Positions 1 through 9,397 are shown, counted from the first letter of the stretch. The stretch: 64,000 nt of DNA from Edaphobacter sp. 12200R-103 (GCF_010093025.1 NZ_CP048114.1:1860001-1924000); one strand, 5' to 3'. The notes: generated by a model not told the origin, from the letters alone. A program made the numbers and translations.

Positions 1-91
1 CCGTGGCCGGCGAAAGGTCCAGATAATCGGCAAGAACCTTGAGGGTTACAGGTTTCGTCGCGTCGGGGAGTTGTTTCCTTCTGGCAACCAT
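1..91 (-). CDS. LacI-family transcriptional regulator, 5' end only
   Basis: Only the first 30 codons lie inside the window, and the rest runs off the left edge. The translation holds the helix-turn-helix segment KVLADYLDLSPAT at about residues 18-30, which matches the DNA-binding head of LacI/GalR repressors. These bind operators as dimers and respond to a sugar or related ligand through a C-terminal domain not visible here. The ATG at 89-91 has GGAG a few bases upstream. The gene is divergent from the acetyltransferase to the right, so the roughly 100 bases between them should hold both promoters. The family call is fairly secure from the head alone. The ligand and target cannot be told. Confidence 0.72.
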   Translation of the reverse strand, partial: MVARRKQLPDATKPVTLKVLADYLDLSPAT

Positions 92-189
92 GAAGCTCCG
101 GGACTACAGGTACAAAGAATGCAACAGTTTTACACTGTCGGGATTGAACAATGGAATATCAGCAAAGCGTCAATACGCAGGACAGGCGC

Positions 190-702
190 ATGCGAGGCGG
201 GATGGTGACAACAAGCAGCCCGATAACGCGAAAGCGGTTTCGTTACAGGAACTATCGCCCTGAGGACCTCGACGCGATGGTCGCGCTGGATGCATCGTGC
301 TTCGACGCCCCATTTCGGTTCAGCAGAGATGCGATGCGACGATTTGCCGAGGCCGACAATGCCTGGGTCATCGTGGCCGAAGATTCGCAGGGTCTGGCAG
401 GATTCTGTATCGTGCACCGGGAACATTCGGTCGGACCTCCCATCGGGTATGTGGTCACCATTGATGTGGCAGAACGATGGCGACGCCAGGGCATCGGCGA
501 AAGGATGCTGTCAAACGCTGAAACATGGGTACGAAGCTGGAAGTGCGTCGGCATCATGCTGCATGTCTTCGTGCGAAACGAGCAGGCCCTGCGTTTTTAC
601 GAGAGGCTGCGATACCGTCGCTTAGGACTCCAGAAAGCTTTTTACGGACCGGGCATGGATGCCGCCATGTATTGGAAGGACCTCACCCCATCGCAAAGGT
701 AA
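190..702 (+). CDS. GNAT-family N-acetyltransferase
   Basis: A GCN5-related acetyltransferase of about 170 residues that should move an acetyl group from acetyl-CoA to an amine, possibly a protein N-terminus as in RimI. Motif A is clear: a beta strand (VTIDVAERW) followed by RRQGIG, the pyrophosphate-binding loop. It is followed by the usual ARG-like helix and the C-terminal NEQALRFYERLRYRR segment. I chose the ATG at 190 because AGGA lies 7 bases upstream; ATGs at 151 and 202 are also in frame. It stands alone, divergent from the LacI gene and convergent with mqnE, with a shared hairpin terminator between. The substrate is unknown. Confidence 0.82.
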   Translation: MRGGMVTTSSPITRKRFRYRNYRPEDLDAMVALDASCFDAPFRFSRDAMRRFAEADNAWVIVAEDSQGLAGFCIVHREHSVGPPIGYVVTIDVAERWRRQGIGERMLSNAETWVRSWKCVGIMLHVFVRNEQALRFYERLRYRRLGLQKAFYGPGMDAAMYWKDLTPSQR

Positions 703-751
703 GATGACTTCCCAGGTACATCCTTGCGAAAGGCGAGCCTCCCACAAGCAA

Positions 752-782
752 AACGGCCTCGGAGATTCTCTCCGAGGCCGTT
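752..782. terminator. Bidirectional hairpin terminator between the GNAT gene and mqnE
   Basis: A perfect 14-bp inverted repeat (752-765 with 769-782) closes a 3-base loop. It lies between two convergent genes. A run of A precedes it and T-rich sequence follows, so it can end transcripts from either side. Confidence 0.8.
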
Positions 783-811
783 CTATCTGTAGGATCAGCC
801 GCTGAACGAAT

Positions 812-2008
812 TCAGCTTGCGATCGTGAAGGTATCTTCCGTCCGCGTGACGGCACGATACATCGTGTCGCGCTCAAACGGCTCACGCCCCGCCTCTGTGA
901 TCAGGCGAACCAGGTCCTTCCGTCGCAGTCCCTGCGGCGTCGTCGCACCGGCGTCGTGATAGATCTTTTCTTCGATCACGGTGCCATCGATGTCGTCCGC
1001 GCCGAATCGCAATGAGATCTGCGCCATCTTTGGCGAGACCATCTGCCAGTAGCTCTTGATATGCGAGAAGTTATCCAACATCAGCCGCCCCACGGCGATC
1101 TGCCTGACGTCGAGCATCCCCGTTGTCCGAGGGATATGGGCCAGCGCGGTATTGTCCGGATGAAAGGCCAGCGGGATGAATGTCTGAAATCCGCCCGTAT
1201 CGTCCTGGACCTCGCGCAGGCGAATCAAGTGGTCCACGCGGTCTTCATCGTTTTCAACATGTCCGTAGAGCATCGTCGCATTCGACCGCAGCCCCAGCTT
1301 GTGAGCCAGGCGGGCTGTCTCCAGCCACTCGGAACCATCGATCTTGTGATCGCAGATGATATGCCGGATCCGATCGGCGAAGATCTCCGCTCCGCCACCA
1401 GGCATGGAGTCAACGCCAGCTGCCTTCATCTGCTTCAGCGTCTCTTCGATAGTCATCTTGCCGCGTTTTGCCAGAAATGCAACTTCGACCATCGTAAAGG
1501 CTTTGATGTGGACCTTAGGGAACCGCTCTTTCAGCCCCCGCACCAGATCCATGAAGTATTCAAACGGAAGATCAGGATGCAGTCCGCCAACAATATGGAA
1601 CTCGGTAACAGCCTCCGTATAGCCGGCGCCAGCCGTCTCCCACGCCTCCTCGAGCGCCATCGTATACGTGCCTGCCTCGCCTTTCTTTCTTCCAAAGGCG
1701 CACAGTCTGCATGATGCGACACACACGTTCGTCGGATTGATATGGCGGTTTACGTTGAAGTACGCAATATTGCCGTGCAGCTTTTCGCGCACCCAGTTGG
1801 CCAGCCAGCCCACCGCCAGAATGTCCCCGCTGCGATAGAGCTTGACGCCGTCCTCGAAGCTCAGGCGCTCGCCCGCCAGAACCTTCTCAGCAATCGGCTC
1901 CAGCGCGCGATCGTCTGTCTGGAAAGAGTGCCGAGGACGGCCAGCCAGTCCATCATCGAAGCCCGCCTTTGAACTGCGCGAAAAGGTGGTGGAGGGATCA
2001 GAACTCAT
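812..2008 (-). CDS. mqnE: Aminofutalosine synthase (radical SAM), menaquinone biosynthesis
   Basis: The 398-residue protein matches MqnE, which joins the radical formed from S-adenosylmethionine to 3-[(1-carboxyvinyl)oxy]benzoate to make 6-amino-6-deoxyfutalosine, an early step of the futalosine route to menaquinone. The radical-SAM cluster motif C-x3-C-x2-C is at Cys96, Cys100 and Cys103 (CVASCRLC). Segments such as EFHIVGGLHPDLPFEY and GGGAEIF are typical of the MqnE/MqnC/CofH group. The closest confusable relatives are MqnC and the F420 enzyme CofH; the length and the HINPTNVC lead-in favour MqnE. No other mqn gene is nearby, so it looks monocistronic. I see no clear ribosome site before the ATG at 2008. 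Confidence 0.88.
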   Translation of the reverse strand: MSSDPSTTFSRSSKAGFDDGLAGRPRHSFQTDDRALEPIAEKVLAGERLSFEDGVKLYRSGDILAVGWLANWVREKLHGNIAYFNVNRHINPTNVCVASCRLCAFGRKKGEAGTYTMALEEAWETAGAGYTEAVTEFHIVGGLHPDLPFEYFMDLVRGLKERFPKVHIKAFTMVEVAFLAKRGKMTIEETLKQMKAAGVDSMPGGGAEIFADRIRHIICDHKIDGSEWLETARLAHKLGLRSNATMLYGHVENDEDRVDHLIRLREVQDDTGGFQTFIPLAFHPDNTALAHIPRTTGMLDVRQIAVGRLMLDNFSHIKSYWQMVSPKMAQISLRFGADDIDGTVIEEKIYHDAGATTPQGLRRKDLVRLITEAGREPFERDTMYRAVTRTEDTFTIAS

Positions 2009-2055
2009 AGAACGATTCTAATCCCTTCCCTCTCAGACCGCTGCACGTGACACGT

Positions 2056-4083
2056 CTAATGCGCCGAGCTTGCAACCGAGGCCACCATCTGCGGCTGGAT
2101 CACCACCCCGTCGAACAGGGTCGCAGCTACAAGGTGATCGCTTACGGGACGAAGCAGGCGCAGATTCCAGCCGGTGTTCCAATAGGTAACCTTTTGATCC
2201 GGCAGGTGAGCGGCAAATGCAAACGTGGTCGAGCTGTTGCCGGTTACCAGGATGCGCTCTCCCTTTTCATCGTAGTAGATGCTGTTGACATCGCGGACAA
2301 AGAGGTTCTTCAGTACCTGCCAGCTCACGCCCTGGTCGGCAGAGTGATAGATCCCTTCACGCCCTCCAACCCACAGGCCGCCAAAGCTATCGGCCGCAAC
2401 TGCCGTGATCTGGGTCAGCTCGGACGGCGTGGCAAGCGGCTTCCAGGTATGTCCGTCATCCGTCGAAAGCAGGGCCTTCGTCAAAGACGAAGCTACGAGC
2501 GTCGAACGGGACGATGCAATGGTGTACCAGATGTGTCCCTGCGGATCGGTGACCAGATTCCAGCTCTGCCCGCCATCAAAGCTGCGGAGAATGCCGTCTG
2601 CCGTCGCCGCGAAGACCTGTTCTCCATCGCGGGTGAAGGCGAATACTGCACCATCGAATGGCTTCGGCGGAGCTTTCTTCTTCGCCACAGGTTTCACAGG
2701 CGCTCGTCGCGCCCCTTTTTTCTTACTGACGGCTGGTTTGGGAGCAGGCGCCTCTACCTCAGGCAGCTCAAGCGAGACCCGCTCTACCTTGCTCCAGACA
2801 TCCCCATTGAGGCGATAAATCCCATGCCTCGTACCGGCTAGAAGCGTTCCATCCGAGGCCTGGCCCAGACTCAGCACGTCGTGCGACTCCAGGCCGCCAT
2901 TCTTTTGCGTCCAGGTAAGGCCTCCATTGCTGCTCATAAAGACACCGCCCCATGCCTTGTCGTTCACCATGCCGACGTAGATCGTCTCAGGCGAACGCAG
3001 GTCCTGGACGAAGGACGTAACCTGGCGAGACGAGAAACCGCTGTTTGTTGGCCTGAAGCTTGCTCCGCCATCATTGGAGACGAGGACGCCACCGCGATCG
3101 GTCGCCAGCAGAACGCGGTTTGCATTCATCGGGTCAATATAGACATCGTTCACGATCAGCTCAGGTCCTGTGGTCCGGACCCAGTTAGTACCGGAATCGG
3201 TCGTCCGGTAGAGCCCCTCCGTGGTTCCGGCAAACACAATGTTCTGGTGCTGCGGGTCCTGCATCAGGACACGGGTTCTGCGAGCCGTCGAGGGGATTCC
3301 CTGGATCTTCTGGAAGCGCATGCCGGCCGTATCGCTCTTGTAGATTCCAGAGCAGGCGCTGGCATAAACAACATTCGGCGCCTTGGGATCGATGATGATC
3401 GAGAAAACGTCAGAGTCGTCGATCACGCCTTCCTTAATATTCGACCAGTGAGCGCCGTTGTCGGACGTCTTCCATGGAAGATGCCAGGTCCCGGCATAGA
3501 TGATATTCGGGTCCTTGGGATCGATTGCAATCGATTCCACCTCGTGGATCTCGGTGCTTCCCTCCGGACTGATCAACTTCCAGTGAGCCCCACTGTCCGT
3601 GGTCTTATAGACGCCCTTCAGCGTTCCCGCTACAAAGGTCTTCGATTCAGATGGAGCCCCTACCAGGGCGAGGACCGCCTGATCTTTGAGATCCGCAACC
3701 TCCTTCCAGGAGACGCCACTGTCGTCGCTTACGTACAGTCCGCCATCGGAGCTGCCAACCGCCCACGCACCAACGAGGATTCTTCCCTTTGTCGTCGTAT
3801 CGAGCACGATGTTATCGACAACAAGGTTGTCCCGGCTTCCAATCCGGGCGAGACGCTTCCATTGCACGCCTCCGTCGTGGGAGTCATAGATCCAGCCGTT
3901 TGCCGCCCCCAGGTAGAGGTGCTGATTGTCGTGGGGATCAACAGCAAAAGAGCGTGCATCACCGCCATCGGGGCCGTAAGGCAGCCAGGCCGAGGAGGGG
4001 AGTGCCAGGGAGATTGACGCTGGGACGATTACCAGGGCAATCAGAAGAGCCAGCAGAAGGGGCCGTTTATATTGATATCGCAT
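2056..4083 (-). CDS. Exported beta-propeller protein with BNR/Ycf48-like repeats
   Basis: A 675-residue protein with an N-terminal hydrophobic helix (about residues 8-30) that acts as a signal peptide or anchor. The body is a string of repeats of the pattern S-x-D-x-G-x-x-W (for example DSGAHWK, DNGAHWS, DSGTNWV, DDGHTWK), the Asp-box/BNR or sortilin-type blade motif. A linker rich in Ala, Lys and Pro at about residues 443-475 interrupts the propeller. Such proteins bind or remodel extracellular partners; some are sialidases or photosystem assembly factors, and nothing here identifies an active site. It is monocistronic between mqnE and the OmpA-like gene. Function is unknown. Confidence 0.75.
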   Translation of the reverse strand: MRYQYKRPLLLALLIALVIVPASISLALPSSAWLPYGPDGGDARSFAVDPHDNQHLYLGAANGWIYDSHDGGVQWKRLARIGSRDNLVVDNIVLDTTTKGRILVGAWAVGSSDGGLYVSDDSGVSWKEVADLKDQAVLALVGAPSESKTFVAGTLKGVYKTTDSGAHWKLISPEGSTEIHEVESIAIDPKDPNIIYAGTWHLPWKTSDNGAHWSNIKEGVIDDSDVFSIIIDPKAPNVVYASACSGIYKSDTAGMRFQKIQGIPSTARRTRVLMQDPQHQNIVFAGTTEGLYRTTDSGTNWVRTTGPELIVNDVYIDPMNANRVLLATDRGGVLVSNDGGASFRPTNSGFSSRQVTSFVQDLRSPETIYVGMVNDKAWGGVFMSSNGGLTWTQKNGGLESHDVLSLGQASDGTLLAGTRHGIYRLNGDVWSKVERVSLELPEVEAPAPKPAVSKKKGARRAPVKPVAKKKAPPKPFDGAVFAFTRDGEQVFAATADGILRSFDGGQSWNLVTDPQGHIWYTIASSRSTLVASSLTKALLSTDDGHTWKPLATPSELTQITAVAADSFGGLWVGGREGIYHSADQGVSWQVLKNLFVRDVNSIYYDEKGERILVTGNSSTTFAFAAHLPDQKVTYWNTGWNLRLLRPVSDHLVAATLFDGVVIQPQMVASVASSAH

Positions 4084-4142
4084 CGCGTTCCAGGTACTAG
4101 TTTAGCGAAAAGCAGGATTGTTCTTGATTCTTTTAGACAATG

Positions 4143-4177
4143 GAAAAGCTGGCTGGGAATTCCCCAGCCAGCTTTTC
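4143..4177 (-). terminator. Hairpin terminator after the OmpA-like gene
   Basis: A perfect 15-bp inverted repeat (4143-4157 with 4163-4177) with a 5-base loop sits just past the stop codon of the leftward OmpA-like gene. The stem ends in an A/T tract that can serve as the uridine run. Confidence 0.75.
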
Positions 4178-4194
4178 TTTATTGACGTTTTTGG

Positions 4195-5820
4195 TTACTT
4201 CTTGTGACGGCGGGCTGCGTGCCGAGTGCGGGGAGTCGCCTTCGTCGCGCTTTCGTCAACCGGGGTAAGGCCGGACTGATCGAAGTTTGCACCCGTCGGG
4301 ATCAGGGTTGAGGATACCGACTTGCTGCCCTCAGATCCGGTGTAGACCGAGATGCGGCTGGCGTCGATTCCCTTCTCCTTCACCAAGTAGTCCTTCGTGT
4401 TTACCGCGCGGGCTGAAGCAGCCTTGGCGCCTGCCCTCTCGTTGCTGGCGTTGTTGCCAACGACGGCGAGCTTAGCGTCGGAGGAGCGCTGCATCGTCAG
4501 AGCGACATCATCGAGACAGGCCTTCGCTTCGTTGTCGACGCGAGTCGGACGGCGCTTGTCACGATCGAAGTTGATCGAGCAGAGAGCCTGCGTCGAAGGT
4601 GCCGGCGGTGGTGGAGGAGCATTGACCGTGACGGTTGCGGTGCAGGAGGCCGACTGGCCCTTGTCATCCACAACATTCGCAGTCACCGTGATAGTTCCAG
4701 GCGCCGCTCCAGTGGTGTTGAGGGTTGCCGTAGAGGTGTTGCCCGTTACGGAACCGGCGGTCGAGCTGTAGCTATAGGTCAGAGGACGATTCTGCGGGCT
4801 GACACCGTTGGCGGTGATCGTCGAAGAGTCTCCAGGAGCAACCGTCGAGGGGTTAGCCGAGCAGGTAACCGTTGGCGGCTGGAACTGCTGAATGGTGAAC
4901 GGAGCCGAGCAGTCCGCCATCTCGCCAGGCTTGTTGCCCTCGGAGACGTGACCCTTGACCGTGTAGCTGCCGGGGTTCAGGTTGGCCGTATTGACGTTCG
5001 CCGTGGTCTCCGTGCCCGAAACCGTACCACCATCGCTGGTCCAGTTGTAGGTGGCGGTCTTCTTCGGGTTCAGATTGGCGGCCGTTCCGGTCACAGTGAT
5101 CGGGTCACCCGGATAGGCCGTCGCGGGCGAGGCCGAGCAGGTGAAGGTGACAGGAGGAGGAGGGATGATGTGACCGAAGTGCGTCACGATACCGGTGCTG
5201 AGATCGATACCGTTCAGGTTCGCGCGTCCCCCGGTTGGTCCGCTGGGAGGAGGAGTGTAGGGACCGAAGTTGGTGTGGACGTAGCGATAATCAGCCTCAA
5301 ACAGGCGGAAGGAGAACCGGTTATTCCAGAAGGGCAGATCGTAGTCCATACCGCCGCCGGCCGTCAGGGTCGTGCCCCAGGTCCAGGGATTGTGGTACTG
5401 GTACGAGTGATAGGAGCTCGGCCCCACGAGCTTGCTGCCACCGGCCAGGCCGTGCGCAAACAGCGTGAAGTTCTGCATCGGAGCGCGGAAGATCGGACCA
5501 GCTGAAGCGCTGTACAGACCGTCGTTCTTTCCGTCCGGATGAGCGACGAAGTTAATCTCGCCACCAAAATACTTATTGAAGTAATAGGCCCCGCTTCCGA
5601 TTGCGCCCAGATCGATCGAGCTATAGTTCACGCCCAGAGGCTTCAACTGGCCGTGCGCTCCAAAATAGGAGTATCCAGTGAAAAGATCGAAGCGGGAGGG
5701 GTTGGGGCCCGTGGGGGCGGCTGTGCTGGGAGTCTGCGCACCCAGACTCGCGACTCCAAGGCTGACTGCACATGCAGCCAGTACGAACCGGCCAATACTT
5801 CGTAAAGGGCTATAAACCAT
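4195..5820 (-). CDS. Outer-membrane protein: beta-barrel, Ig/PKD-like domains, OmpA-like C-terminus
   Basis: The start at 5820 (ATG) is preceded by GGAGG at 7 bases; the upstream in-frame TTG at 5838 has no such site. The 541-residue protein has a signal peptide ending near GVASLGAQ. An OmpA-type eight-strand barrel follows (FDLFTGYSYFGAHG), to about residue 210. Next come two PKD/Ig-like domains with paired Cys (VTFTCSASP and VTCSANPST), then a C-terminal domain resembling the peptidoglycan-binding OmpA fold (INFDRDKRRPTRVDNEA). The OmpA core is divergent: the usual GHTD acid position reads GNNAS, while an Arg-Ala pair is kept. The very basic tail ends in RTRHAARRHKK. It probably links the outer membrane to the cell wall. 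Confidence 0.8.
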   Translation of the reverse strand: MVYSPLRSIGRFVLAACAVSLGVASLGAQTPSTAAPTGPNPSRFDLFTGYSYFGAHGQLKPLGVNYSSIDLGAIGSGAYYFNKYFGGEINFVAHPDGKNDGLYSASAGPIFRAPMQNFTLFAHGLAGGSKLVGPSSYHSYQYHNPWTWGTTLTAGGGMDYDLPFWNNRFSFRLFEADYRYVHTNFGPYTPPPSGPTGGRANLNGIDLSTGIVTHFGHIIPPPPVTFTCSASPATAYPGDPITVTGTAANLNPKKTATYNWTSDGGTVSGTETTANVNTANLNPGSYTVKGHVSEGNKPGEMADCSAPFTIQQFQPPTVTCSANPSTVAPGDSSTITANGVSPQNRPLTYSYSSTAGSVTGNTSTATLNTTGAAPGTITVTANVVDDKGQSASCTATVTVNAPPPPPAPSTQALCSINFDRDKRRPTRVDNEAKACLDDVALTMQRSSDAKLAVVGNNASNERAGAKAASARAVNTKDYLVKEKGIDASRISVYTGSEGSKSVSSTLIPTGANFDQSGLTPVDESATKATPRTRHAARRHKK

Positions 5821-6037
5821 TCGACGTCCTCCGCTCAAAATTCTTCCAAATGTCAGGAGCCACTTCCTGGCTCAATCTTGTTGATATGTTTGCTTCGATT
5901 CAGTAAAGCTTACCGCAGGTTGCTAGTCCTACCGGTAAAAATTACTCTCCGGCGACTATATTTTCAACACTTTACATCCGTTCGGGGAAACAACCTGAGA
6001 GGGAGAATCTTCGCAGTTACCCGCAAAAAGCGGCCTT

Positions 6038-6655
6038 TTACGACAGATTCAGGGTCTTGCGCACTGTCCCCTGCTCCCGCTGTATCTTCTCCTGCAGCAA
6101 CGTGATAGCGTACAGCAACTGCTCAGGCCGGGGCGGGCAGCCAGGGACGTAGATGTCCACCGGAATGATCTGGTTCACCCCCTGAAGGAGCGCGTAGTTG
6201 TTGAATACGCCTCCCGAGGTCGCACAAGCTCCCATGGAGATGACCCACTTCGGCTCCGGCATCTGTTCATAGAGCCGCCGGATGACCGGCGCCATCTTCT
6301 GGGAGACCCTGCCTGCGATGATCATCAAATCACTCTGGCGGGGCGACGGCCGGAAGACCTCCGCGCCGAAACGGGCGATGTCGTACCGCGAGCCGCCCAT
6401 GGACATCATCTCGATGGCGCAGCAGGCCAGACCAAAGGTCATCGGCCAGACAGAGTTCTTCCGAACCCAGTTGATAGCTGCATCCAGGGAAGCCAGGACC
6501 ACGCCCTCCGGCTGGTCGTACCCCCAATTCACCTCGCGCAGCTTCTCCTGATTTTTGGCGAAGCTATCGAGACTCCCGAAGAGATAACGATCGCCCTTTT
6601 GAGGAACCTCGGTGGGACGTCCGCTACTGGTATTCTCTTCCGATCCTATGCTCAT
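6038..6655 (-). CDS. nuoB: NADH-quinone oxidoreductase subunit B, solitary copy
   Basis: A 205-residue NuoB, the complex I subunit that carries the terminal iron-sulfur cluster N2 next to the quinone site. All N2 ligands are present: the adjacent cysteines in [11 protein letters not shown], the Cys in MGACATSGG and the Cys in [11 protein letters not shown]. The segment [15 protein letters not shown] is diagnostic. No nuoA, nuoC or nuoD lies beside it; the neighbours are glnD upstream and the OmpA-like gene downstream. It is either a detached member of a scattered complex I, a second copy, or part of a smaller oxidoreductase. The membrane-bound hydrogenase small subunit is related but has different spacing, and NuoB fits better. 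Confidence 0.93.
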   Translation of the reverse strand: MSIGSEENTSSGRPTEVPQKGDRYLFGSLDSFAKNQEKLREVNWGYDQPEGVVLASLDAAINWVRKNSVWPMTFGLACCAIEMMSMGGSRYDIARFGAEVFRPSPRQSDLMIIAGRVSQKMAPVIRRLYEQMPEPKWVISMGACATSGGVFNNYALLQGVNQIIPVDIYVPGCPPRPEQLLYAITLLQEKIQREQGTVRKTLNLS

Positions 6656-6754
6656 GCCTTAATAATAAGGCCCCTCAAGGGTTGGAAGCTCCGAATCTTT
6701 CATGCAATTTAGCTATAGCCCGGTCCTTCCATTCGCAGAATCGCGGATGTTCGA

Positions 6755-9397
6755 TTAGCGCGCGTTCTCTTCCATCGCTTCCAGCAGAGCGATCCGCAGC
6801 TCTTTTTGCTGCTTCTTTTCGAGCCTGGCCGTCTGATGGGTCAGGTAGAAGACGTCGATTGCCGTCTCGCCTTCGGTATCGACCAGCGCGACCTCGATAT
6901 TATGGCCTCCGGCGGCGATCGTCAGGCTCAGCGCTCGGAGCAAACCAGGCAGGTCCTGTGCGATAACCTCCACCAGCGTGCTGTGCGACGATGCCTCTTC
7001 AAAGAACTCCACGCGAGGATCGACCACAACCTTGGGAGCCTTTCGCCGCGAACGGCGGCGTCCGCTCAGCAGCTTTTCCACCGGGACCGCTCCCGTCATC
7101 ACATCATAGATGCTCTTCACAAACCGCTCATGCTCGGAGTGATTCATCTCGAGCGTCCGGAAGGTATCGGTAAACCGGAAGCTATCGACGACGATTCCGT
7201 TGAGGTTCGAGAAGGCGTCTGCCGTTACGATGTTCATCCCCCAGGCCGCCAGCGCTCCTGTCATATTGGCAAATAGCAGGGCGCGGTCCGGAGTAACCAC
7301 CGTCAGCTCACTTACTGCCGGAGCATAGCGGAAGTCGAGCTGCACGCGGTCCTGCTTCAACCGCTCAGCCATGCGGAAATGTGTACGTATCTGCTCCGGC
7401 GAGCGGGTCAGCACATAACGCTCCGGAAAACCTTCAAGAAAATCCGCCACGGCGACTCGCTTGTCCGGAACCAAAGCGGAGACGCGGTCTACCAATTCCC
7501 TCGCCTCCTGGGCGCCTACGCGCTCGTCGTCCACGCTGCGATCCAGATAGTTCGCAGTAGCGATATAGAGCCGCCACAGGTTCTCCGCCTTCCACGGAGT
7601 TAAAGCGTCGGGATGGACCGCATTGATATCCGCATACGTGAAGAGCGTGAGCATGCGGAGTAGCTCCGGCGTATGAACCTTGCCCGCGAACGTCCGGACG
7701 GTCTCCGAGTCGAAGATGTCGCGGCGGAGCGTGGAAGACATCTCCAGGTGATTTTCGATCAGGCTTAGCACCAGATCGCTCTCGTAGGGGTCCAGCTCCA
7801 GCCGGGCCAGCAGGCCTCTTGCCATGCCGGCGCTCTCTTCCGCATGATCTCCCGTGCTGCGACCCTTGCCGGTATCGTGCAGCAGGGCCATCAGGTACAA
7901 CAGCTCCGGATGAGGAAGTTCGCGCACCAGCGGGCCAAAACGGACGGCCCAGTCGGCCAGCGAACCCTTCTCCTGGTTCGCAGCTGGATCTGCCCTCTGG
8001 AGCTCATGCAGCGTGTCGATCAGCACAAAGGTGTGCTCATCGACGGTATAGCGGTGGTAGGCATCCCGGATCACCAGTGCATCGATTCCATGAAACTCCG
8101 GAACCAGCAGCTCCAGGAGACCGAGCGCATGCATCGCGCGCAGGGCATTGCCTGCATACGGTCCAACGAGAATCTCCCGAAGACGAGTCCAGAGTGAAGG
8201 GCCTTCTTCGAGACGGGCGGAGATGGAACCCAGGGCATGCGAGATTCTCTCCTCCGATTGCCGCTCAAGCGTACAGTCCGTGCGTGCCATCGCAGCAAAG
8301 ATCTCCAGCACGATCTCCGGGTCATGCGCAGGATCTTCCTCTCCTGAACCGGCTGGAGGAGAGGAGCGGAGGATCGCCTTGCCGCGCTCTATCCGGAACG
8401 CGCCACCTGCATCCGTCACACGGTCACGCTTCAGGCTGAATCTTCTGGGCTGTTTTCGCGGCGGAAGATCCTCGATTTCGCGTTTCAGTCTGCGCTCGAT
8501 GCTGCGCGCATGGCGAAAGTAAACTCGCATCCAGTAGGCAGCATCCACACCCTGGCTGCGATCATCGCTTACCCCGACAGAGATCGCTGCGGCAGCGTCC
8601 TGCGCCTGCCAGTCCAGTGTGTTGTCGTCGCGCTCATGACGGTAGTGCAGGAAGCAACGCACAAGGCGAAGAAACTCAACCGCCTGGCCGAACCCGAACG
8701 CCTCGGAGGTGGTATCCGCAGCCGTCCGGCCGCGCCCATCCAGCATGGATAGCCAGCCGCAGACGTGGACGTCGCGCAGGCCGCCGGGACAATCCTTAAT
8801 ATTGGGCTCCAGATGGAACAACGTGCTGCCGTATTTGGCGTGGCGTTCCTGGGTAAGAGCCAGCAGACGATCGAGAATCGCATTGCGATCCTTCTCAATC
8901 AGCTTCGGGACAACGTCATTGGCCAGGCGGGAGTAAAGCGTCGCGTCTCCGGCCAACAGACGATGGTCCATGATGGCAAAGGTGAACTCGGAGTTGTCTT
9001 CAGAGAACCGCTCACACTCCGCCAGACGGCGTATCGCCTGAGCAACCCGGATGCCGGTGTCCCACATCTTCTGGCAGATTCGCCGGATCGGCTCCTTGAC
9101 TTCCTTCTCGCTCACCTTTGCGTCCAGAAGAAAGAGCAGGTCGACGTCGGAGCACGGGAAGAGCTCCCGGCGGCCGTAGCCACCGATTGCCACAACGGTC
9201 ACACCTGCGGCCAGGATGGAGTTGCCCGGCAGAGCATCCTGCCAGAGGTTCAGAATGAGCTCGTCCATCGCAGAAGTGCGAGCGGCGATGGCCCCCGTGC
9301 CCGAGCCTCCAGCCTCAAAGGCTCCACGAATCTCGACCATCCGGCGCTGATAGAGGCTGGACCTGTCCGTTGTGATGATAGCTTCGCTGGTCTGCAT
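6755..9397 (-). CDS. glnD: Bifunctional PII uridylyltransferase/uridylyl-removing enzyme
   Basis: GlnD senses glutamine and adds or removes UMP on PII. The 880-residue protein has the full family order. The nucleotidyltransferase motif GGYGRRELFPCSDVD begins at Gly72, with catalytic Asp84 and Asp86. An HD phosphohydrolase follows (LLHDTGKGRSTGDHAE, His507-Asp508), and two ACT glutamine-binding domains occupy about residues 705-780 and 805-880. The ATG at 9397 follows GGGAG at a good distance. It is third in the amtB-glnB-glnD operon, about 100 bases after glnB, so the modifying enzyme is co-made with its target. All catalytic signatures look intact. Confidence 0.94.
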   Translation of the reverse strand: MQTSEAIITTDRSSLYQRRMVEIRGAFEAGGSGTGAIAARTSAMDELILNLWQDALPGNSILAAGVTVVAIGGYGRRELFPCSDVDLLFLLDAKVSEKEVKEPIRRICQKMWDTGIRVAQAIRRLAECERFSEDNSEFTFAIMDHRLLAGDATLYSRLANDVVPKLIEKDRNAILDRLLALTQERHAKYGSTLFHLEPNIKDCPGGLRDVHVCGWLSMLDGRGRTAADTTSEAFGFGQAVEFLRLVRCFLHYRHERDDNTLDWQAQDAAAAISVGVSDDRSQGVDAAYWMRVYFRHARSIERRLKREIEDLPPRKQPRRFSLKRDRVTDAGGAFRIERGKAILRSSPPAGSGEEDPAHDPEIVLEIFAAMARTDCTLERQSEERISHALGSISARLEEGPSLWTRLREILVGPYAGNALRAMHALGLLELLVPEFHGIDALVIRDAYHRYTVDEHTFVLIDTLHELQRADPAANQEKGSLADWAVRFGPLVRELPHPELLYLMALLHDTGKGRSTGDHAEESAGMARGLLARLELDPYESDLVLSLIENHLEMSSTLRRDIFDSETVRTFAGKVHTPELLRMLTLFTYADINAVHPDALTPWKAENLWRLYIATANYLDRSVDDERVGAQEARELVDRVSALVPDKRVAVADFLEGFPERYVLTRSPEQIRTHFRMAERLKQDRVQLDFRYAPAVSELTVVTPDRALLFANMTGALAAWGMNIVTADAFSNLNGIVVDSFRFTDTFRTLEMNHSEHERFVKSIYDVMTGAVPVEKLLSGRRRSRRKAPKVVVDPRVEFFEEASSHSTLVEVIAQDLPGLLRALSLTIAAGGHNIEVALVDTEGETAIDVFYLTHQTARLEKKQQKELRIALLEAMEENAR

